Source: Plantago ovata (lineage: Eukaryota; Streptophyta; Magnoliopsida; Lamiales; Plantaginaceae). From it: a stretch of DNA of 64,000 bases. A model generated the notes under the pieces. The model saw nothing but the letters and a program-made list of their open reading frames with translations. It did not search any database and was not told the origin of the DNA. The DNA lies in the NCBI GenBank assembly GCA_028274465.1, contig CM051456.1, positions 8,805,545 through 8,869,544 of the forward strand, read 5' to 3'. Positions 11,069 to 24,910 of the stretch are shown in pieces (position 1 is the first letter of the stretch; every line of letters begins with the position of its first letter). A program made the position numbers and the translations under genes.

Positions 11069-12121
11069 ATGGATTCTGCCAGTGGAAGCCTCCAGTCCTC
11101 CAGTGGTGGTGATGAGGAGTACAACTCACGCGCCTCCGTACCACCACCACCACCCTTCATGTCTCTTCCCAACCAGTCACAGTTTGATCCGTTCCAAAAC
11201 TACTTGCAGTCTCCTCTCCTTAATCCCAACTGGTCCCTGCCAAGATCGGACCTGAATCCGAATACTCATGCTCATGCTAACTTGTTCTCCAACTTCGTGG
11301 AGAACGGTAACAGTCTTAATCTCAGCAGATCGCAGCAGCAAGGCCACCAGAACCAAAACAGCCAGACAGCAGCAGGAGGAGGCCAACGGAACCCGAAGAA
11401 AAGAACAAGAGCGTCCCGGCGGGCCCCAACAACCGTGATGACCACGGACACCTCGAACTTCAGAGCTTTGGTTCAGGAATTTACTGGGATACCAGCTCCG
11501 CCTTTTAACAACAACTTGATGAGTTCCCATTTCTCGAAAACGAGCAGGCTCGATCTGTTCGGGACCAGATCATCACCTACCTCGTTCGACCTGCTCCACC
11601 GTCCGTTCCCTCAGAAGCTTCCTCTCAACCAGACATTTCTTGGTTACCAAGGCTCAAACACTACTACTAGTAGTGGTGCTAACAATGATCATCATCAGTC
11701 TTTACTAAATTCTGTATCTGGTACTAGTACTAATAGCAATAATACTGCAGGAGGGAACTTTAGTTCAGCAAATCTGTTCAACATTCAGAACCCACTTATT
11801 AACTCACTCTTACACAACAGTCCCACCACATTTCCCTTGTCTAACACTTCCAATTTTCTCGTGAACTCATCAAAACCTGATCATCAGCATCATCAGGGTT
11901 CTTTGTCGTTCGGGAATGTAGAATCGAATGATCCTTTCGGCCATGGAAGTGAGAATGTGAGCATGACAGGCCTCCCGAACCTTATTTCTACTGATCAAAT
12001 TGGACGGAAAGACGGAAACAGCGAGTATTGTGATCATCGTAACAGCAGTGGTGGCAACTACGGGTTTTCGACAACGATGGGGGAGGAAAAGAAGGGAGAA
12101 GAGGAGGCAAAGAAAAGCTAG
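11069..12121 (+). CDS. VQ motif-containing protein, 350 aa
   Basis: This single-exon frame encodes a 350-residue nuclear regulator of the VQ family. The signature FxxxVQxxTG is present as FRALVQEFTG at residues 131-140, followed by IPAPPF. It is preceded by a basic block (KKRTRASRR) and APTTVMTTDTSN, the arrangement found in VQ subgroups whose members bind WRKY transcription factors through the VQ helix. The rest is low-complexity and probably disordered: a proline run near residue 25, Gln/Asn/Ser-rich stretches, His-rich patches and an acidic-lysine C-terminus (EEKKGEEEAKKS). Lack of introns in the coding region is usual for this plant family. Upstream there is a 5'UTR intron and a possible uORF. 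An antisense frame at 11177-11530 is a shadow. Expected role: tuning WRKY-dependent defence or growth transcription; which WRKY is unknown. Confidence 0.95.
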   Translation: MDSASGSLQSSSGGDEEYNSRASVPPPPPFMSLPNQSQFDPFQNYLQSPLLNPNWSLPRSDLNPNTHAHANLFSNFVENGNSLNLSRSQQQGHQNQNSQTAAGGGQRNPKKRTRASRRAPTTVMTTDTSNFRALVQEFTGIPAPPFNNNLMSSHFSKTSRLDLFGTRSSPTSFDLLHRPFPQKLPLNQTFLGYQGSNTTTSSGANNDHHQSLLNSVSGTSTNSNNTAGGNFSSANLFNIQNPLINSLLHNSPTTFPLSNTSNFLVNSSKPDHQHHQGSLSFGNVESNDPFGHGSENVSMTGLPNLISTDQIGRKDGNSEYCDHRNSSGGNYGFSTTMGEEKKGEEEAKKS

Positions 12122-13749
12122 CTAGCAACTCGAAGGTATGTTAGAAACTTAGAATCATCATGGTTTGCTAGTGATTCTTCTTGAGAAGAGATGAAATTAA
12201 TGAAGTGAGTTTAATTTACTGTAGAAATTTGATTTCTTTGTGGTGGTAGTAGTATGGGTGTAATGATGAAGGTTATGATTAGTACGTTGAAAGTGAGGTT
12301 AATTTTCACTAGTTGTGTCAGCTTTCATCATCTTAACCTTAGACTTTTTCAGAAAAGTTACTACTCCTACCTAGCATTATAGTGTAATCTCAAATCTGCG
12401 CTAGCTAGCTAGCCTATCATATATGCTTGAATTTTGTGTAAATAATTGCTTCAGTTTCAATCAAGTTCTTGCATAATTAATCATCATGTTTTTATTCTGA
12501 GATTTTTTTTTTTTTTTAATTCTCATCATCATGTTTATAGCATGGAACTTAGTAGGAGGAGTATATAATATGGCAGCAGATTCAGTATGATTCAATTTGC
12601 CTGATGACTTTAAAGATACATGAAGCCATTTGTATAACATGCATTCAAATTACTGAACAAAGCTGTTGCATCGCTTGGATTACAAGCCAGTCATTTCGAA
12701 TGTGACAGGTTTTCAAATTATTCTTATTCTCTTACTCATTCATATTTCAGAGAGTACTGGATTGGAATCTTATATTTTGGGTACAAGAAGTGGGAAATTA
12801 TGATATATATGCCACTAAGATTTGATTTCTAATTTCAAGTTTAAAGTTTCATGTGAATTATATGTCACAACTATATATGAATTATGATCATGAACATTTG
12901 AGGTGCAACAAATTAGTTAATACTCCTATGAAATTAAGATGCAAGCTAACTCAAATACTCAATGAAGAAAAATGAAAAAGAATAAAAATTGCTTTGTCAT
13001 GGTTAAAGTTCATGGTTAGGATTTCAAGTAACATTAAACAAGTTATAAATTAGAATGTAAATTATTTTGCTGCATTGTGTTGATCATGTGATTACAAGGT
13101 GCCTCTGGCTAGTATATATACTCATATAGTATAACATGCAGTATATATACTACTAGTTCTATTTTGTTACTACCAGATTTATTTTTGTTTGTAATTAAAA
13201 CCCTCTTTCAAGTCCATGTTCATGAATCATAGAGGGTTCACATTTTTTCACCCTTAATTAATGATAGTACTCATGTTTGTTTCATCATTCTTAATGAAAT
13301 TATAATATTTTTAGGGTCTAAATAGTAAAGATTCAACTTCCTAGCTAGCTAGCTAGCTATGACAAGATGGTACCAATTAATTCTGATGTCTTTGTTCTCG
13401 GGGAGTATATATGACTTTCTGGAGCTAGCTAGATGTTCATAGAAAAAAAAAAAAAAGTTTCAGTACATTTATCATGAGATGTTCAAATTTTGTTAGAGTT
13501 AATTATATTAGGTGATATATATATTGTCAAGTTGGTATACATCTATTCAGTCTAGTATAAATGTAGTCTAACTGCTGCATGTTAATTACATCCATCACTC
13601 ACCAAATTAAAAAGAAAAACAAATAGAGTTTCATCAACGTACAATTTTGATTTACTTTAGTGTGATGGGCTGATTATGATTTTTTTCTTCCTACTTTGAT
13701 ATGGCTTACTAATGATTCAATATGTACGTGTTGAAAGGTGATTCACTAC

Positions 13750-13819
13750 AATTAGTCCTTGCTCCCAGTTCTACACAGAACAATAATTAGTCCTTGCTCC
13801 CAGTTCTACACAAAACAAT
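13750..13819. repeat. 35-bp tandem duplication
   Basis: The block starting AATTAGTCCTTGCTCCCAG at 13750 is repeated at 13785 with one difference (CACAGAACAAT versus CACAAAACAAT). It is a recent local duplication. Confidence 0.85.
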
Positions 13820-14762
13820 TTCAGCATTAAACATGGGAAGCTTTATACCCCTCCATCTCAAAATAATTGAAATTAAGATATTTACACACGTATTAAGGAA
13901 TGATTTAATTTCAGTTATTTATTAGCTATAGTCATTATCTTATATTGATAAAAAAAAAAAGAGTTTAAATTCATTATTTCAACATAAAAAAATAAAATAA
14001 AGTGAAATATTATATTAATATTGCACCTTAAAGTTGTTAAGTTGAAATGTTATATTATTAAAGAACCTTAAGCTTCACTTATTTTGAAAACACACACACA
14101 CAAAAAAAATAAAAAAATGGAATGAGTACCTAATACCTTGTAGTAATTAACATTAATCTGCATTGAGGAAATATACAAAAACTGCGTCTTTTATATTTAA
14201 ATCGAGGTTTTGAGTATATATTTCTGTACTTAATTGATCATAGCTAGTGATGTGATTAATTAATTAATCTGGGTGGAAATCGTATGTTCAGGTTAAAGAG
14301 AGAGAATCGGAATTCGGAACATTCAAATAAGTTGCAACTGCCGCGAGCTGTGCAATGCATATAAGTTCCTAACTATACACACTACACAATAAACTAATGG
14401 AAGTATTAAAATATTCCCATGCAATTCTTTTTTTCATATACAATACACGTACCTTTTCATTCAATAATTTTTTCTTTATTCTCATCTAAATTAAAAGTTA
14501 TTCCTTATTTAATTATCCTTTCTTTCTATTCACCCTCACGTTTTCTTTCTATTCACTCTCACGTAAATGATGCATTATCTCATTCTCATAAACATGAACT
14601 GACACTGGCGAACCCAATAATTGAGGTTGGGGTACTGAGCTGAAAATCTGTGCACATGTATATTCCATCCGTTCCCGTTACAGTTACATTTGATTTTTAC
14701 ACAAACAAATAAAGAGATAACTATAACGGATCTCTATCCCTAATTAAGTATAATACAATATT

Positions 14763-14860
14763 ATTGTTTGGAAGTGGGTTTTGGATCTGGATTTTAATTT
14801 TGAAGTGTAAATTTACACTATAAAATTAAAAATTCATTCTTCAAACCCACTACCAAATAT
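14763..14860. repeat. Short inverted-repeat element
   Basis: TTTGGAAGTGGGTTTTGGA on the left pairs with the complement of TCAAACCCACTACCAAAT on the right, with an AT-rich centre. A similar hairpin (TACTGGGTTTTGGAGGAT) occurs at 43218-43318, suggesting a small MITE-like family. Confidence 0.6.
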
Positions 14861-15590
14861 CATAGGTGAAAATATGAAATTGATATAAAATTTAATGAGA
14901 CGGGAAGATCAAAATGATAAAATACATTATAGTATTATAGTATAATGAGATGAGGTGGAGTGAGCAAATACAGATTTGTACCGTGTTTTAATGTCAACCA
15001 GACTTTATATTGATGGACATGTAAACTATTGATCAATATATGAAACCTAAATATGGGGGTGCAATATTGTACTACTTCGATAGTAACTTCTTCTCTTTTA
15101 AACAGTAGTTTGACTACTAAACTATGGTTTTAGCCGTTGAGGGTATTGGAAACAAATTGTTGACTGAGTTTTAAGATTTAACGTTTTAGTGGAATGAAAA
15201 GAAAAATATTAGTATGAAAAACCGAAAAAATAAACTAAAAAATTAAAAAAAAAGCGTGTGAGCAGTCAGCTGCAAACAGTTGAGGTTATCCATACAGATA
15301 CAGATGGCATAGATTGATTATGACTCAATCACAAATGAAATGAGCAATCAGTGGCAAGATTTCTGGAAATAGCGCCGCAACATTCATTAATTAATTAAAC
15401 TTACTAGCACATCATTTTTTTTTTAATATGTACTGCTTCACCCGTTTGTCTTTCATTTTTAATTGGACCAGTCATTGTCTAGACCTAGTACTACTCCATT
15501 AAACACCTTTTAATAATAACAAGCCAAACAGTTTATACATTGCTTACCCGCAAAGATAGGTGCCGATTACGAATCAAGTTTTCCAATTAT

Positions 15591-16290
15591 AAGTGGAGAA
15601 AATCTTCACCAGTTTCGTCACAAAGTTCAGGGGAATCAGGTCATCCAACCCAGAGAAATAGCACAAATTAACGGAGGAAATTAATATCTTTCGAATTTAG
15701 ACGTCTGATAAATACATCTGGATCATACGAACGTTTTATTCGATCCTGGGGCCTAATGTAACCCCTCTCAATCTGCTGATGGACCCACATGCAACAGTGA
15801 GTGAGAGGGGGGCACACTAGCCCCCCTAGAATGAATTTAGAAACTTTCTGAAAAATCTATTTCTATAAGCATCAAATAGTATTAACAAATATGGAGCGCC
15901 TAACTAACTTTAAACTAGAAATACTTAGTTCATTTGACTCATCGGTTAGAATAATCTGCCAAACTACATATTGGAAATTTTCCTAGTTCTCCAAGCTAAG
16001 CCTCTCTGATCTCCCTAGCAAAACTGAACCACTACAACATGATACTACATTGGATCCAAAATCTCACAAGATAATCAATCTATTTCCTATAGCTGATGCC
16101 ACGTCTGACTCACATTGCCAATTTCCCATGTAATGCTTGTACGTAGCTGATGTACTCTTCAAAGTCTTCAAGTCTTAACCATGATATTCATATGTCAATG
16201 CAACAAACACCAGTACTGCTACTCCATGGGACGGTAAATCATGAAGTCTCACTGAAAAGGGTTCATGCATCGAGGATTGTGACTTGTGAG
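15591..16290. other. 3' flank of the dehydratase gene
   Basis: This lies downstream of the minus-strand stop codon at 16291-16293 and presumably includes the 3'UTR. No independent gene was recognised; short frames here have no splice or codon support. Confidence 0.4.
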
Positions 16291-19200
16291 TCACAAACCA
16301 AATTCAAACTCTGCACGCTTCAAAACTGATGTCACCCTTGCAAAATATTCTGGTTCCCGTTCTCTTATATCTTCCAGTGAGGTCGATTCATGTTCATCAG
16401 CCTGCATCACACAAGGCTATGTAGGTTACACAAGCTGCATACTTAAGGCCATCCTTGGCCAACAATCAGCAATCAGCATAAACCTTTAAGCATATGGCTA
16501 GATATGTTAGATAGAACAGACAGAATTTTCACTTCCACTGCCTGCAAATGCTGTAGCAGGCCACAAATATGCTATCACTTACCAAAACTTCGCAAGTCAA
16601 CGTCATGTTCACAAGTAAATACCTTTTCCATAATGAATCGGACAAGAAAATTTCAAGTCATGAAACTCTATTCTAACATTACAGGCATTCTATTAGTACA
16701 ATTATTACTTTAAATCTGTTTTTGAAATAACACCTTTTAAAAGAAGTTACTGTATAAGATTAAAATCACTGAAAAAGAAAACTCGAGCTTCTCCAGAAGG
16801 TGCATATAGCATAGTGATACGCAATTTCACATGCGTGTTAAAGTTGCATCTCCCAAAAATCTATTTCCAAACTAGTGATACATGTGCTGACCAATCACTA
16901 GCTTATAAAGTGGTTAAAAACCTTCAGAAAGATTAAAATAGTTTATTGGCTTGTTAAAAGAACTAAATGTCAGTCAGAGTTGAAATAGTCAAGATTTGTC
17001 AGGAAAAAAAGAACGGAGTTTGGAAACTCACAGTTAATATAGAACTTGAACGCAAATTCAAATGAATACATTTATTATATTAAAGGGCAAAAATTAAGTA
17101 TTGGCATCCAAATTTTGATAAATTGCTCAATGTTTTCCACAGGAATCTGATGCTAGAAATAATATCCTGTCATAGCAAAAATGCCGTAAAATGGTGTGTT
17201 TATAAGCCACAGGAAAGCAGCCAAGTTAAATGCATACCTCTTTAAATCTCAGAAGAACTAGATTTGACACTGAAGCCGGTTTCGTATGATCCCATCTGAG
17301 GTGATATATTAAAGAATCAATGTCTGAGACACATTTACTGTAATGTGTGATACAGCTTTCATGAATTTAACGTGCCATAGTAGCCCTAGTTGTACAATAT
17401 TTGAGTAAATGAAATTGACAAATAGAAAGAAACAAAGATTGGATGTTTGTGGCTTTGTGCAAGCATGTTGTGCGGTTGCCAGCCAAATAGTAACCACATG
17501 GCAGCAAGACAAGTATAAGGGATATGATTCTTCATAACTGGCCTGCACTTTGATCACTTAGTATATTAAAGGACTTCATAGACATAAGGTCCCTCCATGG
17601 CTCCATGGTACTTTATCATAAAACAGAACATAACATGGTAAAGTTGCAGATTTTTTATAGACCCAGGATATTGATGGTAATTAGTAAATGAATTTTATTG
17701 TAGGTCAGTTTGAACAGGTCTGGTGTCCTTTCTCTCTCTTTAAATAGGCTTTACTTATACAAGGACAAAATGCAAAACTACACTGCTCGATAAGAAAAGA
17801 TATCACTTCCTGTTTACCAGAGTTATTTAATATATGGCTACTGAAGAAATAAAAATCATTATCCTCCAAAAGGATGGTGGAAAAATTGCAAAGTCTTACT
17901 TAGACGAGGTCGATGAGAATTGCATAATCTACGTAGCCACAGATCTTTCACATTATCATGTGAATGCATGACATTTGCATAATCTACACTGCCAACATCA
18001 TGTAATCATAGTCAAATTTGACCGACATAAACATGGGTCAGGTGTGTAATGATATTATCAAATTAGAGGTGGATGTTAAGGTAATACAGGAAACAATCCT
18101 TTTTTAATGCTAAGAAAGTAACCAGCGATGAATTCTAGTACTATGTTGTATCATAATTGGTGGAACGGAATTTCCTCGCTGCTGACCTATTGTGACACTT
18201 GTGGTAGTATGGGACTTTTTTCCTAGGTGATTCATAACAGGTGTCCATCTCAAGTACTTTGATCAAACATTTTTTCATCATAAAGTCCTAATAAAATATT
18301 CACGGGCATACTGCATACTTACCTGACAAGCATTAACTCATTCACAGAACGCCACATTCCACGACCAACATCTTTAGGCGATTGGTCTCTTGCACTTCGA
18401 CCGTGCCATAATTCTTTGGCTATGTACATCACCTCTTGAACATCCACCTAGACAAGTTAAATGACACGTTACACCAGACATCAGCACAATAACTCATGCA
18501 AAGCATATCCAGCATGGTCACTCTACAGAATAGATGATGAATGGAGTATGTTCAGCTGGAACAAGGACTCACAGTGTATAGGTCATAAAATAAATAAATA
18601 AATAAATAAATCAGCACTGAGATTCTGACGTATTGGAGTACCTGAACTTCCAATGTGGTACCGTATTGTAACTCTTCGTGCTCAAGAAGACGTTGATGGA
18701 ACACACGGTAATGATCTACATCAAAATTCACAACTGGCTCCATGTGGACTTGCACACCAGCCAACTGGGTCACAACATAGGAGGCCATAACTTGTCCAAA
18801 AATTGCAGGTACAGTTCCTAGTACAGGAATGATGCGCACTCGGAATCCTGGCACTACCTGATGACACACTTTGATTAGATTATTCAATATAATGCTCCGC
18901 ACCCACCCAGAGATTTGATCTAATGTCACAAATGGACAGTCCCCAAATGATTAATAATGCACTTGCCAGCACTTACAAAAAGAAATTGGTGTTTTCTTGA
19001 AAATCTTAAGTGGCTAGGAAAGTAAAATGACACTAGTGCCGTATGAAATACTCCATCTTTCCCAATTTCTACTACTACCTGTTTACTATTTGAAGGAGTT
19101 TGTTTATGGAAATATGTTCCTATTAGATTAATAAGAAAAAAACCATCAAGAAATTTTGGTGAGTATTATTTTATGAGGAATGAATAAAGTAATGGCAAAT

Positions 19201-22084
19201 TTACTTGGCTGGTGTTCAAGGACATATTCCAATTGGGATTATACATGAAAGCTTAATGACTTAACTGATGCCCATTAATCTTAGGGGCAGTCTGTCTCAG
19301 TTTCAAAAGGCACATAAGAAGTTGAGATAATTGGAAACAGAACTAAGTGGATAGTCACCGACAGAAATGCAAAACTGCAGCAGGAAAAGGCATGAGAAAT
19401 ACGGATAGTCTTTGATAAGTTACATGTAAGAGCTCATACTTGGTAATCAGAAGGATTTTCTTCCTCTCCAGTTGGTCCTTTAAATGGAAGCAGTTTGGCC
19501 TTGGGTTTCTCAAGCGAGAATACAACTGGAATACCACCTTCAATGCCGTAATCTTTCCTTAAACGGTATCTGACCTGAAAAAAGTACGATTCAAGAAGTT
19601 TCAATCAGTCAGGAAACATTATAACATAGTGCATAACAACGACAGCCCAAAGAGGCCAAGAGATTCTTGCAGAATAAATTAACTGTAAATAGAAAGAGTA
19701 CAAAATGATGAGCAAGGACATGATGATAATTCTTGAGACAACTTCACACTCTTCATGCTATCGGCAAATCACGAAATATGTGAATTGCTTTCTAGTGTAT
19801 GAAACTAGATAAAATAAGTTCATGAATGAGTTTGCAGAACCCAAAAATGTTTCTATTTATTAACCACGGTGTTCTTCCCAGACTAATACTGAATCCATAT
19901 TTACTGAATACTGGATTATGGGGAGGAAATATTCAATCAAGTGCAAAACCCACAGTTCCAATTAAGATGTAAAATGCAAAGTTAATTAGGTTGTTACATC
20001 ATCACTCACCTAAAACACCACAACGTGAATTGAAAAGGGAGTTTCAGGGATGACCTAACTTTATTATGCATACCGCAGGGCCCAAAAATCAAGCTTGCGA
20101 TTGAAATATGACAACGTGATATACCCAAAATGTAAATATCTGACATTAACGCAGTAGACAAAATTCCTAATATGACTTGGGTTCCACCAGATAAGTTCCC
20201 TTCTTTATTACTCACATACCCAACAAAAAGCCCAACACGAGTGCTCACAATGGGATTTTGAACCTAATACCATGCATACCAAAATCCAAGGTCCCTGCTA
20301 ACATTACAACTCAACTTCCTAATAAAAGCATAATTCCAACTAAACTCAAGTTTGTGAACCAGGTAAATGACTATTCCATGCTCTACATGTTCACAGAAGA
20401 CCAAAAATGGAGAAGATTAGGAACATCAGATGTTAAGAGAATGAAAGCATTACTGTCCGAGATAGTGGATCATTAGTTGATTCTCTCAAGTCAGCCACAC
20501 GGATTCTTGTTGGATCAGCTCTTGCCCCGGCTCCTGTTGCAGACAGAACTTTCAGCCCCCTTCGGACACATGCAGCAAGAAGTGCCACCTACAAGGCATA
20601 ATGAGCCGAACAACTCAGGCATTGGAAATCCACACAGCACCACAATCTCTACTAAAATAATCTTAAATTGAATGATGAATTACTTCAAAAAGTGGTAGAT
20701 ACTCAACCGATAGCATGCTGGAAGGAGATTTTACTTTAACCGGGAAACTGGATATTCATTAGTAATTTAATAGCTTTAATTTTTTTATACATCCCATAAA
20801 GAATTAAGGTACCAGGAGATATGAACCATGTAGGTGTACCTTTGTGTCAATGTTATCAATGCAGTCTAGGACAAAGTCAGGGTGCCCCGACAGAATTTCA
20901 TCTTCGGATGAAGAATCATATAGCAGCACTTTGGCATCAATGTGGCATTCTGGGAAAATCTTTGAGAAATGATTCTTCAGACAGAGTGCCTTGGGGGTAC
21001 CGACATCCTCTCTCGTTGCAACAGCATGTCTATTTAATGATGAAACTGAGACCTTCACAATTAAACAATGAACAAAACAAAATCTTGAAGGTTATAAAAA
21101 GAAAATAAGCAAAAAAAAAAAAAAAAAGGTTCATGATAAATAATTTTTTTACTCTATCTACAAACTACCATGGTGAGGATAACTTGAAAGATAGATGACA
21201 AATAAAATAAACAGCATGAAATTGTGAATTCGAGTATGGTTGGAAATTAGGAAAGATACCTGATCAAAATCCACGAGGAGGAGCTTGCCTACGCCTGATC
21301 TCAAAAGCATAGATGCAGCATGGCTCCCAACTCCTCCGAGACCAATGACCACAACATACGAAGACGTTACTTTCTTCTGCTGTTCCAAGCCAAAGAACTG
21401 AATATTCCTGAGGAAAGAATGAAAGATAAGTCCATGGTTAATTTCTTTAATTTCAAATACATTATCAGTCAGTATCTCCTAAAGTAGATTGTCCTATTAT
21501 ATCCCCATCACAAGAAACTAAAGAGCAAACAAGTCTTGTTGCAAACTTTTCAACACCTGGATTAAACTTTAAAGGCTGTATTTCCAACAACCACAATGAT
21601 AATGGGAAACACAATAATCACTAACTATTGATTCTTCATTTTCATACACACAACACAATAATCATCACTAAAGAAAATCGAGATTACCGTGTAAGCTGTT
21701 CAGAAACAATCTCATCAAGCAAAAGGTCAGCATTAGGCTGAAGGTGATTTTCTGCAATAACAACAGGAACCAACAGATAAAGAATGATTTCTTGGAGCAA
21801 TTTGGCTTACTGTGAATAATTAATTGGCTTACTGTTCAAATCTAATCCGTTTGAGTTTGAGTCCACAATAGTATTTTGAGTATACTGCTGCTTTCCATTT
21901 CCACTGCATAAAAGGCAGATTTAAACACTTACTTAACAAGATATTGATTATTTATTATTAGGGAAAAGGGGGAGTAAAATAAGACAGACCTGGGCGGCAA
22001 AAGCTTGAGAAGAGCAATGGTAGCAGCTGAACCAATTAGAGCTCCAGCTCCAACCAACGCCAAATATTTCGACCTCTCTTCCAT
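16291..22084 (-). CDS. tRNA threonylcarbamoyladenosine dehydratase (TcdA/Tcd1-like, ThiF/E1 fold), 11 exons
   Basis: Eleven exons join with perfect phase into 456 residues: 22084-21990, 21903-21833, 21751-21688, 21407-21260, 21052-20840, 20588-20454, 19574-19440, 18857-18642, 18447-18323, 17295-17238, 16401-16291. The N-terminus has a hydrophobic segment (about residues 8-28, LVGAGALIGSAATIALLKLL), as in the yeast Tcd proteins anchored at the mitochondrial outer membrane. The Rossmann ATP-binding loop GLGGVG is at 99-104, LLLVDFDQ ends at 126, SLNR follows (131-134, the E1-family arginine), and DCIDNIDTK spans 189-197. Cys204 lies in VALLAACVRRG. ATGAGARADPTRIRVADL follows in exon 6, a signature of this subfamily rather than of ThiF or UBA. 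Family role: ATP-dependent cyclisation of t6A37 in ANN-decoding tRNAs to ct6A. The length matches my recollection of the Arabidopsis homologue. All splice sites are GT-AG. No lesion is visible. Confidence 0.95.
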
Positions 22085-22390
22085 TTTCCTCCACTTCTCA
22101 CGGTGGTGCTCTCTCCGACGGACGGCAGCCTTTACGTTTTAAGGTTTTACCAAGATTTTAGCTCTCTTCGAATAAAACTCGATAAAAACACATTAACAAT
22201 AAAAATGGAAATATAATATCATTTTCACCCTCAAGTTTGTCTATATTGCAATTTAACCCTAAGTTATCCACGCTCGAAGTTTTCGGAAACCTGCCCAATT
22301 CTTCATGAACTTTTAATTATTTAATTTTCATATTCTTTTCCTTTTTTCCGGAATGACGAAGACATATAAGTAACTCACACTCACACATAA

Positions 22391-23176
22391 GGTCTTATTC
22401 AGCAGTCATCCCCTCTCATTCCGCCACGTCACCGTTTCACGTTACTCATCCCAAACTACTTCAAACCGCTCCAATAGTCATCCCCTTTCATCCTACCTTT
22501 TTTCATTTTATTTCACATTTCTTTTAAACTTCATTCTTATTTTATTATAGTATCATTTATTAATTTATTAATATCATATTAATTTTAAAAATGGCATAAC
22601 TTATTATATAAAAATTACTAAAAGTTAATAAAATTACAATACTTGGTAATTAAAAATTATAAAAAAACCCTAGAATTACATAAATATAATATCATTAATT
22701 GATTATAATAACATCGCATTAATTTAGGAAATTACAACACTTGATAATTAAAGATTATAACATACTTGCATGAATTAAAATATTACATAATACTACTATG
22801 CATAACTTGTTTTTTTAGAATACTAGATAAGGGCATACTAGATAATACTACTCCTATGTATAAATTTTTTTAACACATATAAAAATTAATTATATAAGAA
22901 TTAATTATGAAAAAAAGAAAAAAAGGAAGAAAAGAAATAAGAAACGATGAGATTAAATGAAATAAAAGAACAAAAACAAAGAAAATGGTAATAATAAAGT
23001 AGTAATAACAAATAAAGAAACAAAAAGAAAATTTAAAAAAATTATGGCTCACCCCCGCCTCACCCAATGAGGGTGAGGCAGGGGTGAGTCTCTCATCCCC
23101 TCTCACACGTCAAGCAGCGTGTGAGAGGGGATGAGATGAGCTCATCCCAGCAGCTCATACGCTGCTGAAGATGGCC
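22391..23176. mobile_element. PIF/Harbinger-like (Tourist) MITE with TAA target duplication
   Basis: TAA at 22388-22390 and TAA at 23177-23179 flank terminal inverted repeats GGTCTTATTCAGCAG (left) and GGCCATCTTCAGCAG (inverse of right). The 3-bp TAA duplication and GGCCATCTTC-type end are typical of Harbinger-derived MITEs. The subterminal part holds repeated TCATCCCCTCTCA words in both orientations; the centre is AT-rich and non-coding. It sits about 300 bp upstream of the dehydratase start codon, so it may lie in its promoter. Confidence 0.8.
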
Positions 23177-23179
23177 TAA

Positions 23180-24905
23180 GAGGAGAGGAGATCAAGGTTT
23201 CCCGGAGTAAAGTGCACATAACATTAACAAATTAAAATTTCGGAAATCAACGTGCACAATTGCTCAGACTTTAAAGTTAGGTGTGGGAACATTTATAATT
23301 TGGTTTGGAAGTATAATGTAGGTGTAGTTACTAGTTACACTCTTTCTTTTTGCCAAAATAGAATTAAAGTGTTATAGTAAATTATAAAACACATCAAATC
23401 AAATATGACATGAAGTATGAAATTAATTGAAATATTTTTCAATGGAAAGAACAAAGCCCATAATTGGGCTACGTTTCTTATAAAATTGTACCTTACACCA
23501 CAATAAAGTTGTTTTTGATCAACTAAAATCGTTTTATATCATGTGGCACATTTTTTTGAAAAGGAATTTGAGAAAATGATCCTTTTATTAAACCCAACAA
23601 AAATGAGCTACAACTTAAATTTACACAACGAAAAATGAGTAGTTTTTTTGGTGGCAACACAAGTACCAAACCGATTTTAGTCTAACATGTGGATGAGAAA
23701 ACGGATTTGAATACGAATACAACATGGATACTTGAAAACGTCAAAAGCTAAAAAGGTAGGTCAAATACTTTTGTATTATGTCAGTTTCACTTGATTATTT
23801 CTTTTTTTCATTTATTTTAATACTTCTATGCGTTTACCTTTTCAGCAAAAATGTATCTATCATTACTTTATGTCTCGGACCACTAGTACTCAATCATCCT
23901 TGAGGACTCAGGAACGTGTTTCCTTTCTTCTACTCCTCATTCGCATTTCTTAATTTTCTATGCTAGAGTAGATGTATGAATTATGATGCGATGAGATGAG
24001 AAGTTAATTAATTATGTGATGGGAGCATCTTCTTAAAGTCTTACAAACATAAATGAAATGCGAATACTACGCTCAACAAAAATATAATTATTGAACTTAT
24101 ATAGACAATCGAATGTAATTATTTCCTTTAATTAGACGATAATGGTTATCACACGCGATCGAGCTCTTTTTAATTTTAAATTTTGAGATGAAACGTCACG
24201 CCACAATTACATCACTTTAATGTTGGGAGGAAACTTTTGCTTTCCTAGTGTCCAATTCACTTATCATATGATTTCCTTTAACTCATCTTTTAATTCCTAG
24301 TGTCCATTTCACTTATCATATGCTTTCCTTTGACGTTGGGAGGAAACTTTTGTTAAAACTAAATGATAAATAAGTGAAAAATGTAGGCTTTAAGGTTTTC
24401 ATATTATTTGGATTCTAATGAGTGGAAAAGTGACATAAGAGAGATAGTTTCAGAGGGTTCCATCGTTGGAGATGGTATAAATTGTAATCATTCTGAAATT
24501 TAAACCACTGAGACTCATTACATTAATTAGAATATGTTCTTTTCACCTGAACCGAAAACTGAACAAAACTAAATTTATTTATATTTTTTTTAAATTGAAT
24601 TGAATGGATTTTCAAATTAAAATAAATAACAATCAGTATTCATGTTGTAATCTTTTGCCCTTAGTCCTTAATAATTCTTTATTTATTTTTTTAATGTGAA
24701 AGGAATAATAATTTACCAACTGAATAAAAGCAACATTTGACAACCTTATCGGTAAAGTTCAAATCTTATACCTAACTTCAATGCAAGATTAACTCATTTC
24801 ACGGAACTCAACCATTACATGTGTCCTTAAAACAAATTAAGTTCCATCTTGGAAGTTGGAACACAACACAGTACAATAGTTTAACTAGTACTTCCAGTGT
24901 AAGCA
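23180..24905. other. Intergenic between dehydratase gene and MFS array
   Basis: AT-rich sequence with no supported exon. It contains a pair of direct repeats: TTCCTAGTGTCCA..TTCACTTATCATATG occurs at about 24242 and again at about 24294, and GTTGGGAGGAAACTTTTG at about 24222 and 24335. Confidence 0.5.
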
Positions 24906-24910
24906 TGTAC

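Larger units (their letters stand above)
12122..15590. other. Intergenic, 3' flank of VQ gene, no gene recognised
   Basis: AT-rich sequence with microsatellites, GCTAGCTAGC runs near 12402 and 13343, a 35-bp tandem duplication at 13750 and a small inverted repeat at 14763. No exon chain with consistent phase was found on either strand. Confidence 0.5.

Noticed and set aside
11177-11530. Antisense open frame of 117 residues in the VQ gene
   Set aside because: It is the complement of low-complexity VQ coding sequence and has no motif of its own.
20821-21108. Plus-strand frame opposite dehydratase exon 5
   Set aside because: It is a shadow of an exon whose frame, splice sites and motifs fit the minus strand.
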